From positions 1-39,335 of the forward strand of contig JAFGMA010000222.1 of assembly GCA_016927835.1 (NCBI GenBank): a stretch of DNA of 39,335 bases. The letters are read 5' to 3'. Shown piece by piece: positions 17,381-25,476 of this stretch; positions within the stretch are counted from its first letter, which is position 1; every line of letters begins with the position of its first letter. Source of the stretch: Candidatus Zhuqueibacterota bacterium. Lineage in GTDB: Bacteria; Zhuqueibacterota; Zhuqueibacteria; Thermofontimicrobiales; Sulfurfontimicrobiaceae. Made by a program: the position numbers and the translations under genes. The notes below the pieces were generated by a model. The model made no database searches and was not told the origin of the DNA. It saw nothing but the letters and a program-made list of their open reading frames with translations.

Positions 17381-19099
17381 TTATAGTATTTTCACATCAG
17401 CGAGAGTATTGCCTTTCAGGTCGATCACGTGCGTACCACATGCAATGCAAGGATCGAAGGAGTGAATCGTGCGAATAATTTCCAGGGGCTGGTGCGGATC
17501 TGCCATGGGCGTACCCACGAGAGATTCTTCATACGGTCCGCGTTGATTCTTCGCGTCGCGAGGACCGGCATTCCACGTAGAAGGCACAACGCATTGATAA
17601 TTGGCGACTTTGCCATCCTTAATCTTAATAAAATGCGCCAGTGCGCCTCGAGGCGCCTCGTGCAATCCCACGCCATGAGCTTCAGAGGGCCAGGTTGCGG
17701 GATCCCATTTTTCCGTGTTCGCGGTTTTCGTATCTCCGGATTTGATGTTGGCAATTAATTCGTTATAATATTGTTTCAACAGGTCTGCCCAGTGTTGTGC
17801 TTCGAGGCAGCGAGCGCCTGTTCTGCCCAGGGTAGAGAAAAGCGCTGTAACCGGAACCTTTAACGTACTCAGCAGCCAGTTCACCTGGTCCACTACCGGT
17901 TGATACCCGCGGGCATAAGCAACAATATAACGTGCCAATGGTCCGACTTCGCAGGGAAGACCTTTCCAGCGCGGCGATTTGAGCCAGCTATATTTTGCAT
18001 TCTCATCGAGCCATTCCCAGGGTGCTTCGGGACCGGCATATTTGAAACTTGTTTCGCCGTCGTACGGATGCAGCGCATCCTGTTTATTTTCATACCATGA
18101 ATGCGTCGTATGTTCCTGGAATATTTCCGGATTTTCGATGTCAACATCGTAGACCTTTGATAGATCACCGTTGAGCACCACGCCACCAGGAATCATATTT
18201 GTGGAATAGTCGCCTGGTTCGGTTGCAAATTCGCCATAAGCCAAAACAGCGTTTTTGCTGTGACCGCCGCCATAAAGCCAATTTTTATAGAACGACGCGA
18301 CTGCAACCAAATCCTTGACATATACTTCGTTGATGAAGTAAATGGTGTCGTCAATGATTTGTGCGACTCGATTCAGACGTTCCATATTAATGGCGTCCAC
18401 CGCGTCGAGATTTATTGCGCAGGGCATACCACCGACTATAAAATTCAAATGCGGATTCTTGCCACCAAAAATCGCATGAATTTTCACAATTTCTTTCTGG
18501 AAGTTCAATGCTTCCAGATAATGCGCGACGGCTATCAGGTTGACCGAAGGCGGTAGTTTATACGCCGGATGTCCCCAGTATGCATTGGCAAAAATGCCCA
18601 ACTGACCCGATTCAGCGAACGTGGCTAGTTTCTTTTTGACATCCAAAAAATAGCCTTCGGTTGATTTCGGGTATTTTGTTTTAATGACATTTTTTGCAAT
18701 GTCGGCAGCTTCTTTGGGATCGCCTTTCAAGGCGCTCACGACATCAACCCAATCCACTGCGTGTAGATGATAGAAATGCACCAGGTGGTCCTGGGCATTT
18801 TGAGCGGTGATGATAATTTTTCGGATCAAATCAGCATTTTTAGGGATTTTAATCTTCAGGGCATCTTCAACAGCACGCAACGAAGCGATAGCATGAACCG
18901 TCGTACACACACCGCATATACGCTGAACCAATGCCCAGATAGTTCTGGGATCCCGATCCCTCGCAATGAGTTCAATCCCTCGAAACATGGCACTTGTACT
19001 CTGTGCTTCAACAATTTGGTTCGCCGAATCAAGTTGAGCCTGAATTCGCAAGTGTCCTTCAATTCGAGTGATTGGATCAACTACAACTTTGGTTGCCAT
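17381..19099 (-). CDS. hyaB: [NiFe] hydrogenase large subunit, group 1
   Basis: A 572-residue catalytic subunit that splits H2 at a Ni-Fe(CN)2CO centre. The L1 motif RICGVCTTVHA supplies Cys62 and Cys65, and the L2 motif DPCIACGTH supplies Cys551 and Cys554. The second motif has cysteine, not selenocysteine. Fifteen residues after His557 (VIDLKGNTLADVKIL) form the C-terminal tail that the HyaD protease removes after nickel insertion. The RIEGHLR stretch near residue 12 is also conserved. The protein has no signal peptide and is exported together with the Tat-carrying small subunit. ATG 19099 has GGAGG seven bases upstream. It starts 12 bases after hyaA, within the same operon. Confidence 0.97.
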   Translation of the reverse strand: MATKVVVDPITRIEGHLRIQAQLDSANQIVEAQSTSAMFRGIELIARDRDPRTIWALVQRICGVCTTVHAIASLRAVEDALKIKIPKNADLIRKIIITAQNAQDHLVHFYHLHAVDWVDVVSALKGDPKEAADIAKNVIKTKYPKSTEGYFLDVKKKLATFAESGQLGIFANAYWGHPAYKLPPSVNLIAVAHYLEALNFQKEIVKIHAIFGGKNPHLNFIVGGMPCAINLDAVDAINMERLNRVAQIIDDTIYFINEVYVKDLVAVASFYKNWLYGGGHSKNAVLAYGEFATEPGDYSTNMIPGGVVLNGDLSKVYDVDIENPEIFQEHTTHSWYENKQDALHPYDGETSFKYAGPEAPWEWLDENAKYSWLKSPRWKGLPCEVGPLARYIVAYARGYQPVVDQVNWLLSTLKVPVTALFSTLGRTGARCLEAQHWADLLKQYYNELIANIKSGDTKTANTEKWDPATWPSEAHGVGLHEAPRGALAHFIKIKDGKVANYQCVVPSTWNAGPRDAKNQRGPYEESLVGTPMADPHQPLEIIRTIHSFDPCIACGTHVIDLKGNTLADVKIL

Positions 19100-19111
19100 A
19101 ATTCATCCTCC

Positions 19112-20209
19112 CTACTTTTTTTCTTGAACCTTTTTTTCAACTTTCTCTTTTTTGGAAGATTTTTTTGCTGCTGAAACCGCATAATGCCCGACAGCACCTG
19201 CAGCAGCAGCCACCGTTGCGACAACACCGATAGTATCTGCATTGCCAGCGCCAGGTCCGGCAAGACCCGGAATGTGGTCATATAGCGGCGTATCCCAGAA
19301 AGCTGGCTCGGAACAAGCAAAACAACCGTGTCCCGACTGGATTGGGAAGCTGGTACCAAAGTTGTGCTTTACAACGGCACAGGCATTGTAGGTTATTGGA
19401 CCTTTGCAGCCCATCTTATAGAGACACCAACCGTTTCGGGCGCCTTCGTCATCCCATTCTTCGACGAACATGCCGGCGTCATAAAACGGCCGACGATAGC
19501 ATTTATCATGAATGCGGTGAGAGTAGAACGCTTTGGGTCGGAGGTACTCATCGAGAGCGGGAATTTTTTCAAATGTGAGGATGTGTGTTACCAGGGCGGT
19601 CATAACTTCAGCAACCGGCGGACAACCCGGAACATTGATGATGGGCTTATTCATGTCTTTCAAAATTTCGGTAACCACGGTTGCACCGGTCGGATTGGGC
19701 TTCGCAGCTTGAATACATCCGAAAGATGCGCAATTGCCCCAGGCAATAATGGCATACGCATCTTTTGCCGATTCCCGGAGAATATCTTTTGCTTTATGTC
19801 CGGCAATCATGCAATAAATGCCATCGTCTTTGGTGGGGATGGCACCTTCGACACAAAGGATGTATTTCCCTTTATTTTTTTTGATTGAATCTTCCCGGGC
19901 TTTTTCGGCTTGCTCGCCGGCAGCCGCCATCAATACTTCGGAATAATCAAGAGATATCGTATTCAAGACGACATCTGAGGCTAATGGGGCACCCGAACGA
20001 ATAAACGATTCACTGCAACAGGTACAGCTTTGAAATTCGTGCCAAATAACGGGTAAACGAGGCTTGGTTTCGAGAGCTTGAGCAATAGCATTCATGCCAC
20101 CTGCTGGCAAGCCAAGCAGAGCTGCCGTTGCTCCACAAAACTTCAGGAAATCACGTCTTTTTACCCCTCGGCTCTCCATTACTTCGAATACGGTTAATGA
20201 TTCACTCAT
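19112..20209 (-). CDS. hyaA: [NiFe] hydrogenase small subunit, six-cysteine (oxygen-tolerant type)
   Basis: A 365-residue iron-sulfur subunit with a Tat signal (KRRDFLKFCGATAALLG), so the enzyme faces the periplasm. Proximal cluster cysteines are 62, 64, 65 (CTCC), 160, 165 (GNCASFGC) and 196 (PGCPP). The extra Cys64 and Cys165 stand at the same spacing as Cys19 and Cys120 of E. coli Hyd-1, the mark of the [4Fe-3S] cluster that gives oxygen tolerance. The distal cluster is His234, Cys237, Cys262, Cys268, and the medial cluster is Cys277, Cys296, Cys299, again with Hyd-1 spacing. A weakly hydrophobic helix at 323-345 and a lysine-rich tail end the protein. GGAGG precedes ATG 20209 by nine bases. 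First structural gene of the operon after hyaD. Confidence 0.96.
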   Translation of the reverse strand: MSESLTVFEVMESRGVKRRDFLKFCGATAALLGLPAGGMNAIAQALETKPRLPVIWHEFQSCTCCSESFIRSGAPLASDVVLNTISLDYSEVLMAAAGEQAEKAREDSIKKNKGKYILCVEGAIPTKDDGIYCMIAGHKAKDILRESAKDAYAIIAWGNCASFGCIQAAKPNPTGATVVTEILKDMNKPIINVPGCPPVAEVMTALVTHILTFEKIPALDEYLRPKAFYSHRIHDKCYRRPFYDAGMFVEEWDDEGARNGWCLYKMGCKGPITYNACAVVKHNFGTSFPIQSGHGCFACSEPAFWDTPLYDHIPGLAGPGAGNADTIGVVATVAAAAGAVGHYAVSAAKKSSKKEKVEKKVQEKK

Positions 20210-20269
20210 AGTACGTCGCCTCCACTTGGTGAATGACCATTTGTGAATTATAGAAATTTTGAGACGCTG

Positions 20270-20761
20270 CTACCCCTTTCTGGTTAATGAAATTTGGTGT
20301 TGGTTTAATTCGTTTTTTAAAATATCTATTATTTTATCAATCTTGTCTTCAACTTCCGGGGAAAGCGATTCGCGTACCGATTCAAAATGTTTCGGTTCAA
20401 CCGCTAATATAATTGCCTTGAATGAATTGCCTGTTATAAAAGAAGCGGTAAGCGTTTCGAATAGCCCAATCTGGTGAACAGAGGTTTTGTAGGGAACATC
20501 AAAGGGTAAGCCATCGAAAGTAAACTTATACAACGTACCCGGTGCATTGCCCATATTTGCGCAATCAACAATATAAATAATATCACAATCATCAAGGTAA
20601 CTTAAAAGATACATCCCGCGGGTACCGCCATCAATAATCTCAATCGGAGGATCGATCTGGAACTCATTTTGAAGCTTTTCGACCACTTGAATCCCAAAGC
20701 CATCATCGCCCAAAAGGATATTGCCCACACCCATAATCTTGATAACCGGAGTCGATGCCAT
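20270..20761 (-). CDS. hyaD: Hydrogenase maturation endopeptidase (HyaD/HybD type)
   Basis: A 163-residue M52 protease that clips the C-terminal tail of the large subunit after nickel is in place. The opening IKIMGVGNILLGDDGFGIQVVEKL carries the family's GxGNxLxxDDGxG motif and the glutamate-like nickel-sensing region; the later Asp (VDCANMG) and His (SVHQIGLFE) complete the metal ligands. I use ATG 20761, preceded by GAAGAG, because the family motif starts just after it; the longer reading begins at a TTG. It lies 60 bases upstream of hyaA. That order, protease first, is unusual compared with E. coli hyaABCDEF but common elsewhere. Confidence 0.9.
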   Translation of the reverse strand: MASTPVIKIMGVGNILLGDDGFGIQVVEKLQNEFQIDPPIEIIDGGTRGMYLLSYLDDCDIIYIVDCANMGNAPGTLYKFTFDGLPFDVPYKTSVHQIGLFETLTASFITGNSFKAIILAVEPKHFESVRESLSPEVEDKIDKIIDILKNELNQHQISLTRKG

Positions 20762-20771
20762 GTCAGTCTCT

Positions 20772-20897
20772 TCAGGAGCGTAATATTCGGAGTTGAATTG
20801 CAATTGAATTAAAATCAGGCGTTTGCTGTTTTAAAATTAATGATGCGTTGGATAATCTACCGTAAATTTCCTGCACGGTCAATTTCTTTATTACCAC
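20772..20897 (-). CDS. Candidate small leader protein before hyaD
   Basis: An open stretch of about 36-41 codons ends at TGA 20772-20774, ten bases before the hyaD ATG, so the two could be translationally coupled. It reads LTVQEIYGRLSNASLILKQQ and then ends in AIQLRILRS, a helical pattern. A strong GGGAGG lies at its head, but the start is not clear: GTG 20897 overlaps the ribosome site, ATA 20891 is five bases after it and TTG 20882 is fourteen bases after it. The same GGGAGGTGGT arrangement stands before hypB. Family not recognised; it may be only a leader. Confidence 0.35.
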   Translation of the reverse strand: MVIKKLTVQEIYGRLSNASLILKQQTPDFNSIAIQLRILRS

Positions 20898-22113
20898 CTC
20901 CCAATTGTCAGATTCATATAAAATCGTGACAACAGACCGGAAGCGAATAGAAACAAAATTGCCTGGTGAAACACAAAGGCAAATCACACACACTCACATC
21001 GTCGAAATGTGAGCCAATGATCTACAGATTGCGGTTTGGCAAAATATCTATATTAAGGCAAATTCGGGTAATAATATTTGAGTTTAGAGAATCTCTCAGA
21101 AGCAGTACGACTCATAACAAGGAACACTCATCACAATCCAGAAAACGTTTGCTATGGGTGGGTTTGCTACTCCCCGTTTGTCATGGTACAGATTAATCAC
21201 CCATCTTTAATGCTTTATCGCAGTCTTCTTATCGTGTTTTCTTGATAGGAAATCATAATGTATAGATAACAAAAACCATACGTTCGCGACTTCGAATCAG
21301 GTTATTCCCGACAGTGCATGCATCCAGCTTTTCTCATTATATACGGCTGTTCATCGGAGCACTCATAGGTGTTTATACGAGCATATTAGGCAACTTTTAT
21401 TTCGAGGCATCCAACTCCAAAATAAATAGAACCTTTGTAGGAAATGTGTATTTATGTGAAGTATTTTTAAATATTTTGATAAATAAAAAATGAGTGAGAC
21501 AATTGATAAATTAAGTCAATTGTGAAAAATAGTTAAAAAATATAATAAAGTCAACATTTTTTTTATTTATGATTTATTTGGATAACAGAAGTAATTTTAG
21601 AGCTGATTGGAGTTCTAAGGCAGTACTTTTCATACTAAAATGATATACAAGGACTTATACTCAAATCGTATCAATCTGAGAGATGTGATAAGTGCAGTGA
21701 TCCTGCCGGATAAACTATTTGAACTTAAAAAATTATTTACCGGACGACGTATCCGGCAATCTGGTTAAAAACAAGTGGAAAAGTAGAATGGCGTTTATAC
21801 GAGAAAATAGATGATGAAATGAACATCGTCATTCATTGACGCATTTTCAGCGGGGCGATGTCAATGAGGCAACATGTTTTCTAAAAATCCTCATTGGCAG
21901 AAAGAAAATTGATGTCATTTCGGACTGCATGAAAAATCTGAGCCGTTCCTTCATGCGACATTTGCGGTGCAGCCGCATGCAAACAGTGACTCAGACACAA
22001 ACCAATGCTCAAGCTCCATTCGTGCATTGAATTAAAATTTGCAGGATAGCAGTGCTATCCTGTTTCACTCGATTCGAAATGACATCGCTTTGCGTTTCAC
22101 AGCAAGATCTGAT
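20898..22113. other. Long intergenic region upstream of the hydrogenase operon
   Basis: About 1.2 kb without a convincing gene; very AT-rich between 21400 and 21600. Short open stretches occur on the plus strand (for example 21640-21768 and 21836-22030) but lack ribosome sites. Promoters for the minus-strand hydrogenase operon must lie in its first part; I cannot name a confident one. Confidence 0.4.
22042..22062 (-). terminator. Perfect hairpin downstream of the 7-haem gene
   Basis: CAGGATAGCA and TGCTATCCTG flank a single base, making a perfect palindrome about 50 bases after the end of the gene at 22114. The minus-strand sequence that follows is AT-rich but has no long T run, so it is a weak terminator candidate. 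Confidence 0.5.
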
Positions 22114-22818
22114 TTAGAAGCTATTCCAGATATAGCTTTTTTGCGCGTCGCTGTGACATTCGGTGACGCAGGTACGGCTGGTTCGATTCCACTGCAGTTC
22201 AGACAGCACCTCAGCATTGGCAGATTCATCAATGTGTCCTGTCTGCGATACTGAAGCAGGCACTGCATGGCAAGTTGAGCATCCGCCTAAAAAGGTAACG
22301 TGAAGCTGATGCGCGCCGACAGCAATTATGCTGGTGGATACATTATCGCTCAGATCTTCGGGGGGAGCGGCATTCGCCTGGCTTCCATGACATGTATTGC
22401 ATGCTTCGGGTCCACCGCTATTCGGATGACAATCAAAGCAGGAACTTTTGCTGCGCCCACCCCGATAATCATCCCCATGACACTTTTGACAGGACGCCAT
22501 CGACCAATTTTTGCCGCGGATATAGTTGCCGTGGAATTCAGACGCACCAATGAGTGTCCAGCCACTCACATGCGGATAGGTGATATGGCATTGGAAACAT
22601 GAAACTTCACTTTCACCGCCAGCCAGGTCATTTCCATGGCAATTTTTGCAGCTTGTATATCCTGCTTCGAGTACCTTTGTCCCGTGAAAATCTTCCGATA
22701 CTTTTTCGCGCCAGCCGTCAGGATGAGCCACACTCGGTAACGGTGATTTGTTTGTGGCACAAAAGAGCAGGCACAGCACTGCCGAAAGGAACAACAAAGG
22801 AAAGACTATCCGTTTCAT
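22114..22818 (-). CDS. Multihaem cytochrome c, possible outer-membrane lipoprotein
   Basis: A 234-residue exported cytochrome. Six CxxCH motifs (CKNCH, CFQCH, CQKCH, CFDCH, CNTCH, CSTCH) and one CxxxCH (CVTECH) suggest six or seven c-type haems. The N-terminus has a signal peptide (MKRIVFPLLFLSAVLCLLFC) with a cysteine at its end; LLFC is not a perfect lipobox, so lipid anchoring is possible rather than certain. ATG 22818 is chosen, with GAGG eight bases upstream, over ATG 22824. It is the third gene after the porin and the 12-haem gene (34-base gap). In a porin-cytochrome conduit this place suits the surface-exposed or outer-leaflet cytochrome. Function is inferred from context. Confidence 0.85.
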   Translation of the reverse strand: MKRIVFPLLFLSAVLCLLFCATNKSPLPSVAHPDGWREKVSEDFHGTKVLEAGYTSCKNCHGNDLAGGESEVSCFQCHITYPHVSGWTLIGASEFHGNYIRGKNWSMASCQKCHGDDYRGGRSKSSCFDCHPNSGGPEACNTCHGSQANAAPPEDLSDNVSTSIIAVGAHQLHVTFLGGCSTCHAVPASVSQTGHIDESANAEVLSELQWNRTSRTCVTECHSDAQKSYIWNSF

Positions 22819-22852
22819 ATTCATAGCCTCATTGCTCTAAATTTGGGTCAAA

Positions 22853-23746
22853 TTATTTCTTTTTTGTATGGCATTGGATACAAACCGGATTGCCGGCTGC
22901 ATCGGAATGGCATGAGATACAATTATCCAAATCCATTTTTGCTTTTCTGGCATGCATGCCGCCTGTGCCGGAAGGGATTGCCCAGTTTGCTGCCGCATGG
23001 TCGCGGGGCATTACCATTCTCTGGCGATGGCAGTCGTTACAGAAGGCTTGTTCTTCATGGCACGTAATGCAAGTCGATTTGTTGGCTTTTGAATACATGC
23101 CATGATGGTTGATAAAATTGAGCGCATGCACTTTATGGTCCAAATTATCGCCCTGGTGACAATTCAGACAGGATTCGGATGTATGACATGCCTGACACGA
23201 TTTTTCCTCGCAATACGACGCGATACCGTGAAGTTCTTGCCACTTGCCATAAAGGTGATCACCTGGCTTGAGGTTTTCACCGGCGGCGTGGCATGAATTG
23301 CAATATGAATCCTTTCGGATGTCAGAATGGCATGTAACGCAGAGCGCCATCTTTGGCAGGTGCTTCTCGGTGATGTTATCGCTTTTTTCGACACCCTGGT
23401 GACAGTTGCTGCAAGCGGCGTCCTTTTTCAAATGAATGGCATGCGGAAAATAAGCGATATATTTATCAATTCTCGGATAGGAGATGGCGTTATCGGGATC
23501 TTTGTGGCACAACGTGCATTCGCCTTCTGAATCGTGGCATGCAAAGCATGTTTCCATGTCAGGAAGCAAATTATCCTGTGCCAGTTTACTTGAATCTGCC
23601 CTGGCATGACAATCGGAACAGCTCGTTCCAACATCGCTTTGGTGATATTTATGGGAAAATATCAATTCCAATTTTTGAGCCGATAATTGTCCGAGGCAAA
23701 TAAAAATAAAACAAAGCGCCCAAATCATATATGGAGACTTTTTCAT
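22853..23746 (-). CDS. Periplasmic 12-haem cytochrome c
   Basis: A 297-residue exported cytochrome with twelve CxxCH motifs: CSDCH, CFACH, CTLCH, CSNCH, CVTCH, CNSCH, CQACH, CLNCH, CITCH, CNDCH, CISCH and CIQCH. That is about one haem per 25 residues, dense enough to act as a wire. Many free histidines (for example SHKYH, FPHAIH, HKVHALNFINHH) are available as second haem ligands. A signal peptide (MKKSPYMIWALCFIFICLGQ) is cleaved near LSAQ; there is no lipobox or membrane anchor, so it is periplasmic. AAGGA precedes ATG 23746. It follows the porin gene by 16 bases and is thus in its operon. Its likely job is to carry electrons from the inner membrane side to the porin, as MtrA or OmaB-type proteins do. 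Confidence 0.92.
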   Translation of the reverse strand: MKKSPYMIWALCFIFICLGQLSAQKLELIFSHKYHQSDVGTSCSDCHARADSSKLAQDNLLPDMETCFACHDSEGECTLCHKDPDNAISYPRIDKYIAYFPHAIHLKKDAACSNCHQGVEKSDNITEKHLPKMALCVTCHSDIRKDSYCNSCHAAGENLKPGDHLYGKWQELHGIASYCEEKSCQACHTSESCLNCHQGDNLDHKVHALNFINHHGMYSKANKSTCITCHEEQAFCNDCHRQRMVMPRDHAAANWAIPSGTGGMHARKAKMDLDNCISCHSDAAGNPVCIQCHTKKK

Positions 23747-23762
23747 GATATTTATCCTTCAA

Positions 23763-24956
23763 TTACCAGCTTAAATGAATGTGATTTAGAATTCGAGAAT
23801 CGCTCTCCTGAAAACGGTTTGTTAACCATTGATATTCAAGATCGATTAACCAGCGCTTATTAAAGCGGTATGACATTCTGAGGGCGTTTGCTAGCTGGTT
23901 TTCATATTCATAAATTTCCTGGGTGCGATAATGCGAATAATCAACATAAGCTGAGGCGCAGAGATTTTTTGTGACCCAGTATGCGTAATCCACCATCGCC
24001 CCAATGTGATCGCCGCCGTAGCCCGATTCATAAATAAGACCAATGTTGCCGCTATTATTTCCCAATGAGATGATAACCTGGTTTGCTGTTTCATCATCTA
24101 GTTGAATCAGTTGGTAGGTTCCGCTGGCGAATATAGAGTTGGTCAGATTATACAAAAGATCGATTGAATGCTTTTGATACGGATCGATCTCGAAAATTGT
24201 GAAAAATGAGTTTGAATAGACTTGCGGATATTGATTCTTGTAGCCATAGGCAAGAAATAACTTTGTACCCAGGCTGTAGCGGGCATTGAACAGGAGTTTG
24301 TGAAATCGCGAGTTTTTCAAATCATAATGCGATTGAATTTTGAGCTGGGTGTGTGGAATTTGGGTATTAACAATATTCAGCCCTGTGATCTGCCAGTAGG
24401 TCTCTTCATCATCAGTTTTTTGCAAATAGAGCAACTGGAATGTATTCGACAGCAGTTTTTCCCACTCGAACAGGCTGCCTGCGACCCACCCGTCCTGGGA
24501 TTCATAGATTTTGATCGAGCGATTGAAATGCGATTCAACCCCTCCGTAGACCTTCCAGGCAATTTTGTGTGTCAGATGAACGTCCAACTGCATCCCGTCC
24601 ACTGCCCCCAGCACGGTTCCCGGATGCAAAAAGAACCTGCCAGCAACAAAATCGAGGTGTCCCAGGATATCTTGTACCTGCAGGTTCAATTGATAAAATT
24701 TGTACCGCAAATCATCATCGATGGTCTCGTTTAGATCAGTAAGCGCGCGAAATGAGCCGATCAAAGCAAGCTTATTCCAGTTCGGCTTTTCAGCCGAGAA
24801 ACGAATGGTTTGATACAGGCGCGTGTGGACCTTATCGGTTTCATAGCTATAGGTTGTGTTAGAAAATTTGCCATGAAATCGTAACTCCTGGGACCGGATA
24901 CCCCTTGAAACAAGAAAGCATAATGCCAGAAAAAGAACGAAATTTTTTTTACTCAT
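23763..24956 (-). CDS. Outer-membrane beta-barrel protein (porin of a cytochrome conduit)
   Basis: A 397-residue outer-membrane barrel. It has a signal peptide (MSKKNFVLFLALCFLVSRGI, cleaved near RSQ), alternating polar and hydrophobic strands throughout, frequent aromatic girdle residues, and ends in an aromatic residue (ILNHIHLSW), as barrel proteins do for BAM recognition. There is no enzymatic motif. ATG 24956 is used, with AGGG five bases upstream. Followed directly by 12-haem and 7-haem cytochrome genes, it is best explained as the sheath of a porin-cytochrome electron conduit similar in design to MtrB or OmbB. It has no obvious sequence identity to those that I can judge by eye, so the assignment rests on structure and neighbours. 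Confidence 0.75.
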   Translation of the reverse strand: MSKKNFVLFLALCFLVSRGIRSQELRFHGKFSNTTYSYETDKVHTRLYQTIRFSAEKPNWNKLALIGSFRALTDLNETIDDDLRYKFYQLNLQVQDILGHLDFVAGRFFLHPGTVLGAVDGMQLDVHLTHKIAWKVYGGVESHFNRSIKIYESQDGWVAGSLFEWEKLLSNTFQLLYLQKTDDEETYWQITGLNIVNTQIPHTQLKIQSHYDLKNSRFHKLLFNARYSLGTKLFLAYGYKNQYPQVYSNSFFTIFEIDPYQKHSIDLLYNLTNSIFASGTYQLIQLDDETANQVIISLGNNSGNIGLIYESGYGGDHIGAMVDYAYWVTKNLCASAYVDYSHYRTQEIYEYENQLANALRMSYRFNKRWLIDLEYQWLTNRFQESDSRILNHIHLSW

Positions 24957-24994
24957 CATAGCCCTCATTTTTATCTAAGGGTTGATTAAGTGCA

Positions 24995-25024
24995 GAAGCA
25001 GCCTTAAGAGCGTAAGACTGCTTC
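24995..25024 (-). promoter_or_regulatory. Hairpin upstream of the porin gene
   Basis: GAAGCAG and CTGCTTC (24995-25001, 25018-25024) enclose a second pair CTTA/TAAG, giving an almost continuous stem about 40 bases before the porin start. It could be a 5' leader hairpin or a terminator for transcripts coming from the rhodanese gene. Confidence 0.4.
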
Positions 25025-25053
25025 CCTCAGTTCAAAATTCCATTATTAAGGAG

Positions 25054-25141
25054 GTGGGATAAGATAAGTTTGCCAATTAAAATTCTTAAGTGGCTATTTA
25101 TCAAAATTATTTTAGCGAAAGTTCATGCTATTTTATCCCAC
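25054..25141. mobile_element. MITE-like element, family 1, copy A
   Basis: Ends are GTGGGATAAGATA and TATTTTATCCCAC, imperfect terminal inverted repeats. The core shares TTCTTAAGTGGCTATTTATC with copy B at 35438-35524 with few changes. No coding capacity. Confidence 0.65.
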
Positions 25142-25286
25142 TTCCTAAACAGCTCGAATGTGCAGATGCCTTGCCTTGTTTGCAGCAAAAGGATTGCAGC
25201 CAATTTTATCTCCGCTGCGAATTAAACCACAGAAGAGTGGAAAATTTTTGGCTCAGTCAATAATTGGCATCATCAATGAGAATGAG

Positions 25287-25460
25287 ACGGGATAAAATAA
25301 GCAACTTGAGCTAAAGATGCAACCTAAAAGTTTTGTCTGATTGAACTGGCTCAGTTATTGGTTTTTTTCATGGACTTCAATAGCATTGGATTTCCAAAAC
25401 CCGTAACCGAATGATTGCAGTTTGATCAAAAACTTGAACCGCGCAATTATTTTATCCCGT
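25287..25460. mobile_element. MITE-like element, family 1 ends with another core
   Basis: Perfect 14-base terminal inverted repeats ACGGGATAAAATAA (25287-25300) and its complement (25447-25460). The ends match copies A and B, but the 146-base core is different and longer. No coding capacity. Confidence 0.6.
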
Positions 25461-25476
25461 TTGCTGAACAGGAATT

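Noticed and set aside
17381..19099. Selenocysteine in the hydrogenase active site ([NiFeSe] type)
   Set aside because: The L2 motif DPCIACGTH has cysteine codons and no UGA.
21640..21768. Small plus-strand open frame of 42 codons
   Set aside because: No ribosome site, AT-rich setting and no recognisable family.
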